Shown piece after piece: positions 43,556 through 52,792 of a stretch of DNA of 64,000 bases. Position numbers and translations under genes: made by a program. Origin of the DNA: Pseudohalocynthiibacter aestuariivivens (GTDB taxonomy: Bacteria > Pseudomonadota > Alphaproteobacteria > Rhodobacterales > Rhodobacteraceae); the NCBI RefSeq assembly GCF_018457175.1, contig NZ_JAGFNU010000001.1, forward strand, positions 1 to 64,000, in the 5' to 3' direction. Numbering within the stretch: position 1 is the stretch's first letter; the number at the start of each line of letters is the position of its first letter. The notes under the pieces are model-generated. The model was not told the origin of the DNA. It worked only from the letters and a program-made list of their open reading frames with translations, and searched no databases.

Positions 43556-44242
43556 TTGCTTTGGGCCTCTCTGGTATATGGGCTGCGAAGTGCCGCCCGC
43601 AACCTTGGACTGCTATTGATTCTGCCAACAGCAGGATTTGCCGAGCCGATAACCATAGCAGCACTGGGAGATAGCCTAACACAAGGCTACGGGTTGAAGC
43701 AGGAACAAGGCTTTGTCCCACAGCTTGAAATCTGGCTTCGTCAGAATGGTGCGGATGTTGAGGTGTTGAATGCCGGCGTGTCAGGCGATACAACGGCGGG
43801 TGGTCTGGCGCGTATCGGCTGGACGCTGACGGATGACGTTGATGCGGTGATTGTTGCGCTTGGTGCCAACGATCTGCTGCGCGGTCTGGATCCTGCATTG
43901 ACCAAAAGTAATCTTGACGAGATTCTAGCCCAGATTACGGCGCGCGATTTACCCGCGATGTTAGTCGGCCTGAAGGCACCGGGGAATTATGGACCAGATT
44001 ATCAGAAATCCTTTGATGCGATCTATCCGGAGCTCGCAGAAAAATACGACGCGGTGTTGCAGGAAGATTTCTTAGCGGGTTTGCGCGTTTTGGACGATCC
44101 GGACGCGACGCGCCAAATTTATATGCAAGCAGATGCGATCCACCCAAATGCTGAGGGTGTATCGCTTATCGTAGAGGCACTGGGACCTGCAGTTTTACAG
44201 CTTGTGGATCGGACAAAAGAGAAGTCAGCATCAATGAACTAA
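43556..44242 (+). CDS. tesA: Arylesterase/lysophospholipase TesA-like (SGNH hydrolase)
   Basis: A secreted SGNH hydrolase with block I ALGDSLTQGYG (nucleophile Ser), block III GANDLLRG and block V DAIHPNAEG. A hydrophobic N-terminal segment ending FAEPITIAA is a likely signal peptide. The annotated frame upstream of TTG 43556 runs antisense into ybbA and lacks sense. TTG 43556 (228 residues) is the best start I can find, and no ATG or GTG fits. Head-to-head starts only 13 bp apart imply overlapping promoters inside coding DNA. Confidence 0.85.
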   Translation: MLWASLVYGLRSAARNLGLLLILPTAGFAEPITIAALGDSLTQGYGLKQEQGFVPQLEIWLRQNGADVEVLNAGVSGDTTAGGLARIGWTLTDDVDAVIVALGANDLLRGLDPALTKSNLDEILAQITARDLPAMLVGLKAPGNYGPDYQKSFDAIYPELAEKYDAVLQEDFLAGLRVLDDPDATRQIYMQADAIHPNAEGVSLIVEALGPAVLQLVDRTKEKSASMN

Positions 44243-44354
44243 ACGCATGAAATGCAGCGCTGACTCAAGTCAAATCGACAAAATTCAAAGTAGTCTGTGA
44301 ATTGCGACATTCTCGGTCTTGACCCCAAGCTGATTAGCGTGGCTAAGGTGGGGC

Positions 44355-45104
44355 GTGGCAAAGAGAGCAAAAACCAAACCCGCAAGAAAGACGCCGTCGG
44401 GGCAAAAAAAGGCGGCGAAACGAAAATGGTTTCGCTCGTACCGCTTGATATTGAAGTGGGGGTCTCGGGCTATGCTGGCAATGGTTGGAATCGCTTTCCT
44501 AATGGTTGTTCTATATGCACTCGTGAACCCGCCCACGACGTATTTCATGTGGTCCGAGGGGCGCAGGCTGGACAGTGTGAAACAGGAATGGGTCTCTTAC
44601 GAGGATATTCCTTCACATGTTGTCAGGTCTGTTGTAGCGGCGGAAGACGCCAATTTCTGCCAACACTGGGGTTTTGATATGCGAGCGATCCGCGCCGCAC
44701 TGGCAGAGGGCAGCCGTCGGGGCGCATCAACGATTTCGCAGCAGACTGTCAAAAATGCGTATCTTTGGCACGGGCGCAGCTGGCTCAGAAAAGCGATGGA
44801 AGCGATGCTAACCCCAATGGTCGAAGCGGTCTGGTCAAAGCAGCGGATTCTTGAGGTATATCTGAACATTGCTGAATTCGGTGAAGGGGTGTTTGGTGTC
44901 GAGGCAGCGGCGCAGCACTATTTCCGGGTTGGTGCAAAAGATCTGACAACGGTGCAGGCCGCACGGCTTGCCGCAGTTCTGCCAAGTCCGAAGACAAGGT
45001 CTGCCTCAAATCCGTCGTCTTCAACCCGACGGCGTGCCGCAGCAATTATGGACGGGGCCGCAACCATCCGCGCAGATGGGCGGTCAGCATGTTTCGATGG
45101 TTGA
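44355..45104 (+). CDS. mtgA: Monofunctional peptidoglycan transglycosylase MtgA
   Basis: The 249-residue GT51 enzyme polymerises lipid II into glycan strands at the inner membrane. A basic N-terminus (about 1-30) is followed by one membrane span (about 38-58) and the catalytic motifs AAEDANFCQHWGFD, RGASTISQQTVKN, KQRILEVYLN and GVEAAAQHYF. The GTG start at 44355 has a GGTGGGG ribosome site. No penicillin-binding domain follows, as expected for the monofunctional type. Confidence 0.94.
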   Translation: MAKRAKTKPARKTPSGQKKAAKRKWFRSYRLILKWGSRAMLAMVGIAFLMVVLYALVNPPTTYFMWSEGRRLDSVKQEWVSYEDIPSHVVRSVVAAEDANFCQHWGFDMRAIRAALAEGSRRGASTISQQTVKNAYLWHGRSWLRKAMEAMLTPMVEAVWSKQRILEVYLNIAEFGEGVFGVEAAAQHYFRVGAKDLTTVQAARLAAVLPSPKTRSASNPSSSTRRRAAAIMDGAATIRADGRSACFDG

Positions 45105-45141
45105 ATTGTTTGACGGTTAACGGCAATTAGAGTGAAACCAA

Positions 45142-45822
45142 ATGAGTGATTTGAAGATGAATCGATTGTACCATGTTCCGTTATCGCCTTTCTGTCGCAA
45201 GGTCCGTCTGGTTCTTGCCGAGAAGAAGATCGAGGTCGATCTGGTTGAGGAACGGTATTGGGAACAAGATGCAGATTTCTTGCGCCGCAACCCGGCTGGG
45301 AAAGTGCCTGTCCTGAAAATGGACGGTTTGATGATGAGCGAAAGCACGCCCATCTGTGAATACATCGAAGAGAAACACCCAACACCACCTTTGTTGCCCA
45401 AATCAGCAACCGAAAGATTCGAAACCCGCCGACTTGTTTCGTGGTTTGATGACAAGTTTCATAGCGAGGTAACCTCGAAACTGCTTTACGAAAGGGTGAA
45501 CAAGAAGGTCACCGGAGAGGGGTACCCGGATAGCAAAAATGTCAAAGCCGGTGCAAAAGCAATCAAGTATCACCTCGACTACATGGCCTGGTTGCTGGAT
45601 CAGCGGCGCTGGCTTGCTGGCAACGAAATGACACTTGCTGATTTTGCAGCCGCCGCGCATCTTTCTGCGCTTGATTATATCAGCGATGTTGATTGGAATC
45701 GCAGTGACGTTGTGAAGGACTGGTACGCCAAAATCAAATCGCGGCCAGCGTTCAGGTCAGTGCTCGCAGATCAGATTCCGGGCTTTCTGCCGCCGCCCCA
45801 TTATGCGGATCTGGATTTTTGA
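45142..45822 (+). CDS. fzlA: FtsZ-binding protein FzlA (GST-like)
   Basis: The 226-residue protein has a thioredoxin-like GST N-domain ([37 protein letters not shown]) and a helical C-domain. In Caulobacter and relatives FzlA binds FtsZ and couples the ring to septal wall synthesis. The C-terminal [11 protein letters not shown] tail resembles the conserved FzlA end rather than a generic GST. The queG start overlaps its stop by 4 bp, an arrangement seen in other Rhodobacteraceae. The FzlA call rests on recognition of the tail and context. Confidence 0.8.
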   Translation: MSDLKMNRLYHVPLSPFCRKVRLVLAEKKIEVDLVEERYWEQDADFLRRNPAGKVPVLKMDGLMMSESTPICEYIEEKHPTPPLLPKSATERFETRRLVSWFDDKFHSEVTSKLLYERVNKKVTGEGYPDSKNVKAGAKAIKYHLDYMAWLLDQRRWLAGNEMTLADFAAAAHLSALDYISDVDWNRSDVVKDWYAKIKSRPAFRSVLADQIPGFLPPPHYADLDF

Positions 45823-46871
45823 ACGTTGCGCTGAAAGCAGCGCTTACCCGGACAGCCCTTGAAGAAGGGTTTGCGAAAATTGGGATTTGCAGGCCGGGGG
45901 ATGTGCCTGAAATAGCGTCACGGCTGGAAACCTTTGTGGCGTCGGGCCGACACGGGCAGATGGGATGGATGGCCGAACGGATGCATTGGCGCGGAAATCC
46001 CGCCGCGCTTTGGCCCGAGGCACGTTCCGTGATCATGCTGGCAGAACCTTATACGCCAGCGCATGACCCACTGGACATTCTTGACCAGCCAGATCGGGCC
46101 GCGATTTCTGTTTACGCACAAAACCGGGACTACCACGACATTGTCAAAAAGCGGCTAAAGCGGGTAGGGCGCTGGCTTTTGGAACAAACACCGGATGCAG
46201 CGATCAAGGTGTTTGTTGATACGGCACCTGTGATGGAAAAGCCTTTGGCAGAGGCGGCGGGTTTAGGCTGGCAAGGAAAGCACACAAACCTGCTGTCGCG
46301 TGACTTGGGCAGTTGGTTTTTTTTGGGGGCAATTTTCACGACAGTAGAGCTGCCAACCGATGAAAGAGAACAGGAAAACTGCGGTTCATGCCGTGCCTGT
46401 CTTGATATTTGCCCGACAGGGGCCTTCCCGGCGCCAAATCAATTGGATGCGCGGCGCTGCATTTCTTATCTTACAATCGAACATCATGGCCCGGTGGATG
46501 AAGAACTACGCCCACTTATGGGCAATCGGATCTATGGCTGTGATGATTGCCTCGCGATTTGCCCGTGGAACAAGTTTGCGCAAAAGGCGACAGAAACACG
46601 CTACGCCGCGCGACCTGAACTGGTGTCAGCAAAGCTGGAAGAACTTGTCAAGCTGGACGACGCGGCATTCAGGGCGTTGTTTTCAGGCTCACCGATCAAG
46701 CGGATCGGACGGAACAGATTTGTTCGAAATGTGCTCTATGCAATCGGCAATTCCAACGACCGGAGATTGCAGCAATCAGCGATGGACATGTTGGATGATC
46801 CTGATCCGACGGTTTCAGATGCGGCGCGCTGGGCGGTTGCACAGTTGGACAATACAGGAAGTCAGCGATGA
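45819..46871 (+). CDS. queG: Epoxyqueuosine reductase QueG
   Basis: The 350-residue cobalamin- and Fe-S-dependent enzyme performs the last step of queuosine synthesis in tRNA. Two ferredoxin-like clusters are visible: [16 protein letters not shown], and [11 protein letters not shown], which supplies the rest of the pair. A C-terminal HEAT-like stretch ([12 protein letters not shown], about 290-345) is usual for QueG. The TTG start overlaps fzlA by 4 bp, and the stop overlaps the transporter gene ATG by 4 bp. Confidence 0.95.
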   Translation: MNVALKAALTRTALEEGFAKIGICRPGDVPEIASRLETFVASGRHGQMGWMAERMHWRGNPAALWPEARSVIMLAEPYTPAHDPLDILDQPDRAAISVYAQNRDYHDIVKKRLKRVGRWLLEQTPDAAIKVFVDTAPVMEKPLAEAAGLGWQGKHTNLLSRDLGSWFFLGAIFTTVELPTDEREQENCGSCRACLDICPTGAFPAPNQLDARRCISYLTIEHHGPVDEELRPLMGNRIYGCDDCLAICPWNKFAQKATETRYAARPELVSAKLEELVKLDDAAFRALFSGSPIKRIGRNRFVRNVLYAIGNSNDRRLQQSAMDMLDDPDPTVSDAARWAVAQLDNTGSQR

Positions 46872-47791
46872 ACCCGATCAAAGGCATCCTTCTGAAAATC
46901 TGTGCGGTGTTGCTGTTCATCACCATGTCGTCACTGATAAAGGCGGCTTCGGGTCGTGTGCCTGCGGGTGAAGTGGTTTTTTTTCGGTCGTTCTGCGCAT
47001 TGCCAATCATTATCATTTGGTTGGCAGTGCGGCGTGATCTGCGAACGGGGCTGCGCGTGAAAAGTCCGCTTGGTCATTTCTGGCGTGGATTTGCCGGAAC
47101 CATCGCAATGGGTAGTGGTTTTGCCGGGCTTGCCCTTTTACCATTGCCAGAGGTAACGGCTCTGGCCTACGCCGCCCCTTTGCTGACGGTTGTGTTTGCG
47201 GCGATGTTTCTGGGCGAAGAGGTGCGCGCCTTTCGTCTGTCAGCGGTCGCTTTAGGCCTCGTGGGTGTGCTGATCATATTGGGTCCAAGGCTGACGTTGC
47301 TGAATGATCCAGCAGGCGATGCAGGCGCTGCCGCGGGCGCGTTGCTTGTATTGATGGGTGCAGTTTGCGCTGCTCTGGCACAGATATACGTGCGAAAACT
47401 TGTTCAGAGCGAGCAAACCTCTGCAATTGTATTTTACTTTTCCATAACGTCGACGGTTCTTTCACTGCTCACAATTCCCTTTGGCTGGGTCGTGCCAACT
47501 GGGCAAGAGGCTACGCTTCTGATTACTGCCGGACTATTGGGAGGAGTGGGACAGATTTTCCTGACTTCTGCCTATCGGTTTGCCGATGCATCAGTTGTTG
47601 CACCGTTTGACTATGTCTCAATGATTTTTGCACTCGCGATTGGCTATTTCATCTTTGATGAAGTTCCAACGCATAGCATGCTGGCGGGTGCCGCGCTTAT
47701 AGTTACTGCAGGAGTTATCATCATCTTGCGCGAACACAAGCTGGGGCTTGAAAGGGCGCAACAGCGAAAATCCACTACTCCGCAAGGCTGA
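46868..47791 (+). CDS. DMT-superfamily transporter (EamA domains)
   Basis: The 307-residue protein has ten predicted membrane spans in two EamA repeats. The first repeat includes [19 protein letters not shown] and [16 protein letters not shown]; the second ends with the [17 protein letters not shown] motif. Family members export amino acids, nucleobases or other small metabolites; the substrate is unknown. Its ATG overlaps the queG stop (ATGA), so the two are co-translated. Confidence 0.9.
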   Translation: MNPIKGILLKICAVLLFITMSSLIKAASGRVPAGEVVFFRSFCALPIIIIWLAVRRDLRTGLRVKSPLGHFWRGFAGTIAMGSGFAGLALLPLPEVTALAYAAPLLTVVFAAMFLGEEVRAFRLSAVALGLVGVLIILGPRLTLLNDPAGDAGAAAGALLVLMGAVCAALAQIYVRKLVQSEQTSAIVFYFSITSTVLSLLTIPFGWVVPTGQEATLLITAGLLGGVGQIFLTSAYRFADASVVAPFDYVSMIFALAIGYFIFDEVPTHSMLAGAALIVTAGVIIILREHKLGLERAQQRKSTTPQG

Positions 47792-47849
47792 ATTTGGGGT
47801 CGTTGTACAATCGTGCTAGGATGATTCCATAACACGTAAGGAGGCAAAA

Positions 47850-48050
47850 ATGGGCCGACATGTTTTAGACCACGCAAGCTCCGGCGAAGATGGGGCTGCT
47901 CTTCCTCGTTTCACTGAAGAAGAGCGGAAGAAAGGTGTGAAGGGTCCACACCCTGCAACAAAAACACTTCAGCAGCGCAAACGTGAAAAGAGTTCCGAAA
48001 GTGCACGTGTGCAGGCGTATGCACGCATTGAGCGCGGCCAAAAAGAGTAA
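47850..48050 (+). CDS. Small conserved-looking hypothetical protein
   Basis: The 66-residue, strongly charged, soluble peptide is rich in Lys, Arg and Glu. It is preceded by a strong AAGGAGG site seven bases before the ATG, which makes it a real gene. It has no signal peptide or membrane span. The C-terminal half (about 35-66) is predicted helical. I do not recognise a family. It lies between the DMT transporter and a gene on the opposite strand whose stop is 2 bp away. Confidence 0.7.
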   Translation: MGRHVLDHASSGEDGAALPRFTEEERKKGVKGPHPATKTLQQRKREKSSESARVQAYARIERGQKE

Positions 48051-48051
48051 T

Positions 48052-48486
48052 TTAATTATCAGAGGTTAGCCGGTAGGCCGCAATCGCGGCAGAAATGCCC
48101 TCGGCCGCACGATAGGCTGAAAACGGGCCGATCATGCTTGCGCCCACAGTGTATGTGACTGCAACCTGATTGCTTCCCGGCGTTTCGTGAATCAGAACGC
48201 GGGCCTTGACCCCATGGCCATAGAAAGCGTTCAGAATGTCTTGTGAAAGACCTTGCACGCTGATGTTCTGAACCTTGGTGGTTCCCCAATGAATATGCGC
48301 AGTAATAAGTTCGTTCGCCTCGCCGCTGCGCCCTGCCTGCATTTCACCTTCGCGTGTCAGCGCAAGTGGGCGAACCGTGGGGTCCCGGGTAATCAGAAAG
48401 TAAAGTGATGACAGGCTGGCCGGCGCTGCAAGGGCAGTTATTATCGTGGCAATATAAAGAATATTGTTACCGCGTTTCTTTCGCAT
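48052..48486 (-). CDS. Hypothetical membrane-anchored periplasmic protein
   Basis: The 144-residue product starts MRKKRGNNILYIATIITALAA, a basic head plus a single hydrophobic anchor, then a soluble domain rich in beta strands. I do not recognise a family. A GGGGGACG site before ATG 48486 favours this start over the longer frame to 48570. The gene is leftward and isolated. Confidence 0.65.
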   Translation of the reverse strand: MRKKRGNNILYIATIITALAAPASLSSLYFLITRDPTVRPLALTREGEMQAGRSGEANELITAHIHWGTTKVQNISVQGLSQDILNAFYGHGVKARVLIHETPGSNQVAVTYTVGASMIGPFSAYRAAEGISAAIAAYRLTSDN

Positions 48487-48635
48487 AAGCGGCGTCCCCC
48501 AATTAATAGGGAGGACTGTATAAATAATTTGTTTACGAAAGGTAAAAGAGGCGCCGTGACTCTGGTACAATTTGTGTGCGTAGGAAATGATTCGTGATTT
48601 TTATTGCGAATGCACCTGATACGTCAAAGAAACGT

Positions 48636-48671
48636 GCCAAGGCCCGTCAAATAGCGGATGCAGGCCTTGGC
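48636..48671 (-). terminator. Hairpin downstream of ilvE
   Basis: GCCAAGGCC (48636) and GGCCTTGGC (48663) form a perfect 9-bp stem about 18 bases past the ilvE stop on the minus strand, followed by ACGTTTCTTTG. The loop is 18 bases and the T-run is broken, so termination efficiency is uncertain. Confidence 0.55.
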
Positions 48672-48689
48672 GCGAGATTTCTTTTCAGT

Positions 48690-49559
48690 TCATGAACGAA
48701 CCAGCTTTTCATAACCTTCTGCGATGTCGCGCGTTAGCGCGCCGACTTCGAAGTTATAGTCACCAATTTGTCCTACAGGCGTAACTTCGGCGGCTGTGCC
48801 GGTTAGCCAGCATTGTTCGAAACCCTCAAGCTCTTCGGGCATGATGTGGCGTTCATGAACCTTGATCTGGCGGTCTTTCAACATACCAATCACGGTCTGG
48901 CGGGTCAGGCCGTTGAGGAAGCAATCAGGGTCTGGTGTGTGCACTTCACCATTTTTGACGAAGAAGATATTTGCGCCGGTCGCCTCGGCAACATAGCCGC
49001 GATAGTCAAACATCATCGCGTCCGAGCAGCCTTTCGCCTCGGCCGCGTGTTTGGACATGGTGCAGATCATGTAAAGACCAGCAGCCTTTGCAGAAGACGG
49101 GATCGTTTCAGGGCTTGGCCGTTTCCATTTGGAAATATCGAGCTTGGCCCCTTTCATCTTGGCGTCACCGTAGTAGGCACCCCATTCCCATGCAGCAATT
49201 GCCATGCGAACGGGGTTGCGCGCAGAGGCGACACCCATGTCTTCACCCGCGCCGCGCCAGGCGACAGCACGAACATAGGCGTCCTGCAGGCCAGAGGCGG
49301 CAAGAACCCCTTCTTTCGCTTTTTCGATTTCATCGACGGAATAAGGAACTTGGAAATCAATCAACTGGCCAGAGCGGATCAGTCGTTCTGAATGCTTGCG
49401 GCTCAGGAAAATCTTTCCGTTATAGGCGCGCTCACCCTCAAACACGGACGACGCATAGTGCATTGCATGGGTTAGAATATGCACATTTGCATCACGCCAC
49501 TCGATCAGCTTGCCATCCATCCAGATTTTTCCGTCGCGGTCGTCATATGCTCCGGCCAT
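48690..49559 (-). CDS. ilvE: Branched-chain amino acid aminotransferase IlvE
   Basis: The 289-residue fold-type IV PLP enzyme transaminates leucine, isoleucine and valine. Lys158 in SSAKAAGLY is the PLP lysine, and THAMHYASSVFEGERAY, FDYRGYVAEATGANIF and GLTRQTVIGM are family motifs. Its start faces petP across about 185 bp, which should contain both promoters. Length and motifs are normal. Confidence 0.95.
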   Translation of the reverse strand: MAGAYDDRDGKIWMDGKLIEWRDANVHILTHAMHYASSVFEGERAYNGKIFLSRKHSERLIRSGQLIDFQVPYSVDEIEKAKEGVLAASGLQDAYVRAVAWRGAGEDMGVASARNPVRMAIAAWEWGAYYGDAKMKGAKLDISKWKRPSPETIPSSAKAAGLYMICTMSKHAAEAKGCSDAMMFDYRGYVAEATGANIFFVKNGEVHTPDPDCFLNGLTRQTVIGMLKDRQIKVHERHIMPEELEGFEQCWLTGTAAEVTPVGQIGDYNFEVGALTRDIAEGYEKLVRS

Positions 49560-49744
49560 AGGCTCTGTCCTTCTATAAACTGCCGGAAATACCGGTCAGG
49601 TTTGCAAAAGTTGCGCAAACTAAGTCCGGATCGGACATAATGTTGCGTAAAAACTGACGGTTATTACGAATTGATTCTTGGAAAGTCAACAAGGCTGACA
49701 TAAAATTAAGTTTGCAAAGATGGTCTGTAAAACGGGGGAAGCGT

Positions 49745-50257
49745 ATGGTGGATGGTGCAATGAAAGGATCGTTGGGTGGTGAAGGGCTGTTGTTTTTAAC
49801 GGACGAACAGCTTCGAAAAGGTATCGAGGCGATGTTCTTTGCCTACCGTGGGTTTACCGCGGATCCTGATCGGATTTTGTCAAACTATTCTTACGGGCGG
49901 GCGCATCACCGTGCTGTGCATTTCGTGAACCGCGCACCTGGCACAACCGTAAACAACCTATTGGCGATTCTTGGCGTCACTAAACAGTCACTTAACCGCG
50001 TTTTGCGCACATTAATCGAAGATGGACTTGTTGAAAGCCGCGTAGGCACCCAAGACAAAAGGGAGCGGCATTTGTTTCTTACCGAGAAAGGCGAAGCTCT
50101 GGAGCGAGAACTGTCAGATGCACAGCGCGAAAGAATGCGTGCAGCTTATCGTGCCGCAGGGCCCGAGGCAGTACAGGGCTTTCGTCAGGTGCTAGAGGCG
50201 ATGATGGATCCGGAGTTGAACAGAAAGTTCAATACACTGAAAGAGAGTTCATCATGA
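49745..50257 (+). CDS. petP: MarR-family regulator PetP
   Basis: The 170-residue winged-helix protein has the MarR core: NNLLAILGVTKQSLNRVLRTL (recognition helix) and VGTQDKRERHLFLTEKG (wing). In Rhodobacter capsulatus, petP and petR form a two-gene unit needed for cytochrome bc1 expression; this pair has the same order and overlap. GGGGGAAG before ATG 49745 sets the start, 11 codons inside the longest frame. Its stop overlaps petR by 4 bp. Confidence 0.85.
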   Translation: MVDGAMKGSLGGEGLLFLTDEQLRKGIEAMFFAYRGFTADPDRILSNYSYGRAHHRAVHFVNRAPGTTVNNLLAILGVTKQSLNRVLRTLIEDGLVESRVGTQDKRERHLFLTEKGEALERELSDAQRERMRAAYRAAGPEAVQGFRQVLEAMMDPELNRKFNTLKESSS

Positions 50258-50958
50258 ACGGTCCGAACGAAGCGCATTTGCTGATAGTTGACGATGATGA
50301 ACGTATTCGGGGTTTGTTGCAGAAATTTCTGATCCGGCATGGGTTCTGGGTAACTGCCGCGCGAAATGCAGAACATGCACGCAGAATTTTGAGTGGCCTA
50401 GAGTTCGACCTGATTGTCCTTGATGTCATGATGCCGGGAGAAGACGGGATCAGCTTGACGCGCAGCCTGCGTGAAACAGTGACAACCCCGATCCTGTTGC
50501 TGACGGCCAAAGGCGAGACCGAAGACCGGATTGTCGGCTTTGAGGCGGGCGCTGATGACTACCTGTCAAAGCCGTTTGAACCGAAAGAGCTGCTGCTGCG
50601 GATCAACGCAATCCTACGCCGGGTGCCACAGGCGCAGCTGAACGAAGCGGGGTTGAAAGTGCTGCATCTTGGCCCGGTTCGCTATGACATCGAACGGGGT
50701 GAAATGTGGCAGGGTGACAAGCTCGTGCGTCTGACAGCGACCGAAAGCCAGCTGATGAAGATATTCTCGGCCTGTCCGGGAGAGCCGGTCAGCCGCGCGG
50801 ATTTGGTGGAAGAACTTGGTCGCGACGACGGTCAGGCGCAGGAACGCGCTGTTGATGTGCAGATTACCCGATTGCGCCGCAAGATAGAAACCGACCCGAA
50901 ACAACCACGCTATCTGCAAACCGTGCGTGGTGCCGGCTATATGTTGGCGCCGGACTAA
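50254..50958 (+). CDS. petR: Response regulator PetR (OmpR/PhoB family)
   Basis: The 234-residue protein has a receiver domain with phospho-acceptor Asp57 (IVLDVMMPGEDG), an acidic pocket at Asp13-15 and Lys in YLSKPFEPKELL, then a winged-helix DNA-binding domain (about 138-232, with RAVDVQITRLRRKIE). No histidine kinase gene is adjacent; PetP occupies the partner position. The stop runs 4 bp past the start of the oppositely transcribed neighbour's stop. Confidence 0.9.
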   Translation: MNGPNEAHLLIVDDDERIRGLLQKFLIRHGFWVTAARNAEHARRILSGLEFDLIVLDVMMPGEDGISLTRSLRETVTTPILLLTAKGETEDRIVGFEAGADDYLSKPFEPKELLLRINAILRRVPQAQLNEAGLKVLHLGPVRYDIERGEMWQGDKLVRLTATESQLMKIFSACPGEPVSRADLVEELGRDDGQAQERAVDVQITRLRRKIETDPKQPRYLQTVRGAGYMLAPD

Positions 50959-51557
50959 TCCGTCGCGTTTGGAAGCGGCAATAGGTGATCTTCGGGCAGA
51001 CAAGGTTCGGGGATTGTGTCGTCAAAATCTTCGATAGGGATTGCCCCGGCAAAAACTGTGAATGCAGATGTCTCGGCGTTCTCGCCGCGCTGAAGTACAC
51101 CATTTCCCGTCAGGAAATTCACATCGCAAGTACCATACTCGCTTAGTTCAAGCGTGTCGTACCAATTGTAGGTGAAGCCCGCGAGGATGAAATCATTCTT
51201 GCGAAAGGCGATGGTGGCAATGCGGTGCCAGCGGTGACGGCCGATACTTTCGTTCATTGAATGAACTTGCAGCGATCCGCGTTCATTCAACTTCAATTCT
51301 GGAATCGTTCCGGCGGCCAACCCGCGCCAGGCAATTTGAGGTGCATAGGTGATTTCCGGGGTTTCTAATTCACTGTTAGATAAAATTACCAAAGACGCAA
51401 AGCCGTCTATGTCGCTAAGCAAAAGAGCCTTGTCTGTGCGGCCATCCGCGTCCAGATCGGCTGAAATCTCGTGAATGATTTCATCCGCATTAATCTCTGG
51501 AGTCTGCGCTGCGGCAACCGCTGGTAAAAGCACCGCCAGGATCGCAAAAATGCGCAT
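50955..51557 (-). CDS. Secreted protein of unknown function with an FG-GAP-like motif
   Basis: The 200-residue product starts MRIFAILAVLLPAVAAAQ, a clear signal peptide with an AXA site, so the mature protein is periplasmic. The segment ISADLDADGRTDKALLL resembles the calcium-binding FG-GAP/VCBS turn. Two cysteines (in GTCDV and EPCLPED) could pair. No enzymatic motif is seen. GGAGG eight bases before ATG 51557 sets the start. It ends tail to tail with petR. Confidence 0.75.
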   Translation of the reverse strand: MRIFAILAVLLPAVAAAQTPEINADEIIHEISADLDADGRTDKALLLSDIDGFASLVILSNSELETPEITYAPQIAWRGLAAGTIPELKLNERGSLQVHSMNESIGRHRWHRIATIAFRKNDFILAGFTYNWYDTLELSEYGTCDVNFLTGNGVLQRGENAETSAFTVFAGAIPIEDFDDTIPEPCLPEDHLLPLPNATD

Positions 51558-51617
51558 TGTAAACCTCCGCCTGTGTTGGGTCTTGCCTGAGTCCGAGTAT
51601 TGCCTTAGCTCGGTTTC

Positions 51618-52553
51618 ATGACAACACTCCTCTATACACATCCCGACTGCGACGCGCATGTAAACCCTACGGGTCACCCCGAACAGGTCGCAAGGTTAGA
51701 ATATATAAAGGCTGCATTGAAGGATCCAAAGTTTAGCTCGCTGATACGAAGAGAGGCACCACTCGGTCAGGAAGCAGATGTTTTGCGGTGCCATCCTCAG
51801 CACCACATAGACAGAATAACCGATGCTGTACCAACGGCAGGTTGGGTATCGCTGGACGGCGACACCTCGATGTCACCCGGGTCACTAAACGCAGCATATC
51901 GCGGTGTCGGGGCAAATGTTGATGCGGTGGACTCTGTTGTTTCGGGAGCGGCACAAAATGCTTTCGTTGCGTGTCGCCCACCTGGACACCATGCAGAAAC
52001 TGAGACTGCGATGGGGTTTTGCCTGTTCGGAAACGTCTCTATTGCTGCGAAACATGCGCTGGACCACCACAAATTGGCGCGCGTTGCGATCATTGATTTT
52101 GATGTGCATCATGGCAATGGAACGCAGGATTTGCTGTGGAATGAACGGCGCGCAATGTTCGCGTCAACACATCAGATGCCGCTCTATCCCGGTTCAGGAT
52201 ATGAGAGCGAGCGAGGTGCATTTGGGAATGTGCTGAACGTTCCCCTGGCGCCGAACAGCGGCTCTGCGGCGATGCGCGCGGCTTATGACAACGTTGTTCT
52301 TCCAGCGGTAGAAGAGTTTGCACCAGAGTTGATTCTTATCTCTGCCGGGTTTGATGCGCACAGGCGCGACCCACTTGCGAACCTGAACTGGGAAAGAGAT
52401 GATTTTCGATGGGTGACAGAGCGAATTTGCGATGTTGCAGACGCTGTTTGTCAGGGGCGGGTGGTCTCTACTCTGGAAGGCGGTTATGATCTGGACGCGC
52501 TGGCAGCATCTGTTGCTGCGCATGTAGGTGTTTTGATGGAGCGGGCAGGATGA
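51618..52553 (+). CDS. Histone deacetylase-fold hydrolase (acetylpolyamine/acetoin-type)
   Basis: The 311-residue enzyme has the zinc-site pattern of the arginase/deacetylase superfamily: RPPGHHAE, DFDVHHGNG, and an ISAGFDAH stretch with the second Asp. Bacterial members deacetylate polyamines or small acetyl amides; the substrate is unknown. It begins a same-strand series with xseB, ispA and dxs; the xseB ATG overlaps its stop by 4 bp, which implies an operon. Confidence 0.9.
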   Translation: MTTLLYTHPDCDAHVNPTGHPEQVARLEYIKAALKDPKFSSLIRREAPLGQEADVLRCHPQHHIDRITDAVPTAGWVSLDGDTSMSPGSLNAAYRGVGANVDAVDSVVSGAAQNAFVACRPPGHHAETETAMGFCLFGNVSIAAKHALDHHKLARVAIIDFDVHHGNGTQDLLWNERRAMFASTHQMPLYPGSGYESERGAFGNVLNVPLAPNSGSAAMRAAYDNVVLPAVEEFAPELILISAGFDAHRRDPLANLNWERDDFRWVTERICDVADAVCQGRVVSTLEGGYDLDALAASVAAHVGVLMERAG

Positions 52554-52792
52554 GCGACAAGCTAGTCGAAGAAATGAGCTTTGAAGAAGCGATGAGCGCG
52601 TTGGAAGCAGTTGTTGGCCAGCTTGAACGTGGCGATGTGCCTCTTGATCAATCCATAACGCTTTATGAACGCGGTGCTGCGTTAAAGAAACGCTGCGAAG
52701 CAAAGTTGAAAGAAGCTGAGGAAAAAGTTGCAGCGATCACGCTTGGCGAAGGTGGAGAGCCGACAGGAACGACACCGGTCGAAGGGCTCTGA
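52550..52792 (+). CDS. xseB: Exodeoxyribonuclease VII small subunit XseB
   Basis: The 80-residue protein reads SFEEAMSALEAVVGQLERG, VPLDQSITLYERGAALKK and RCEAKLKEAEEKV, the full XseB pattern of two helices. With XseA it forms the exonuclease that degrades single-stranded DNA. XseA is not in the window. It overlaps both neighbours (4 bp upstream; a 1 bp TGATG junction with ispA). Confidence 0.96.
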   Translation: MSDKLVEEMSFEEAMSALEAVVGQLERGDVPLDQSITLYERGAALKKRCEAKLKEAEEKVAAITLGEGGEPTGTTPVEGL

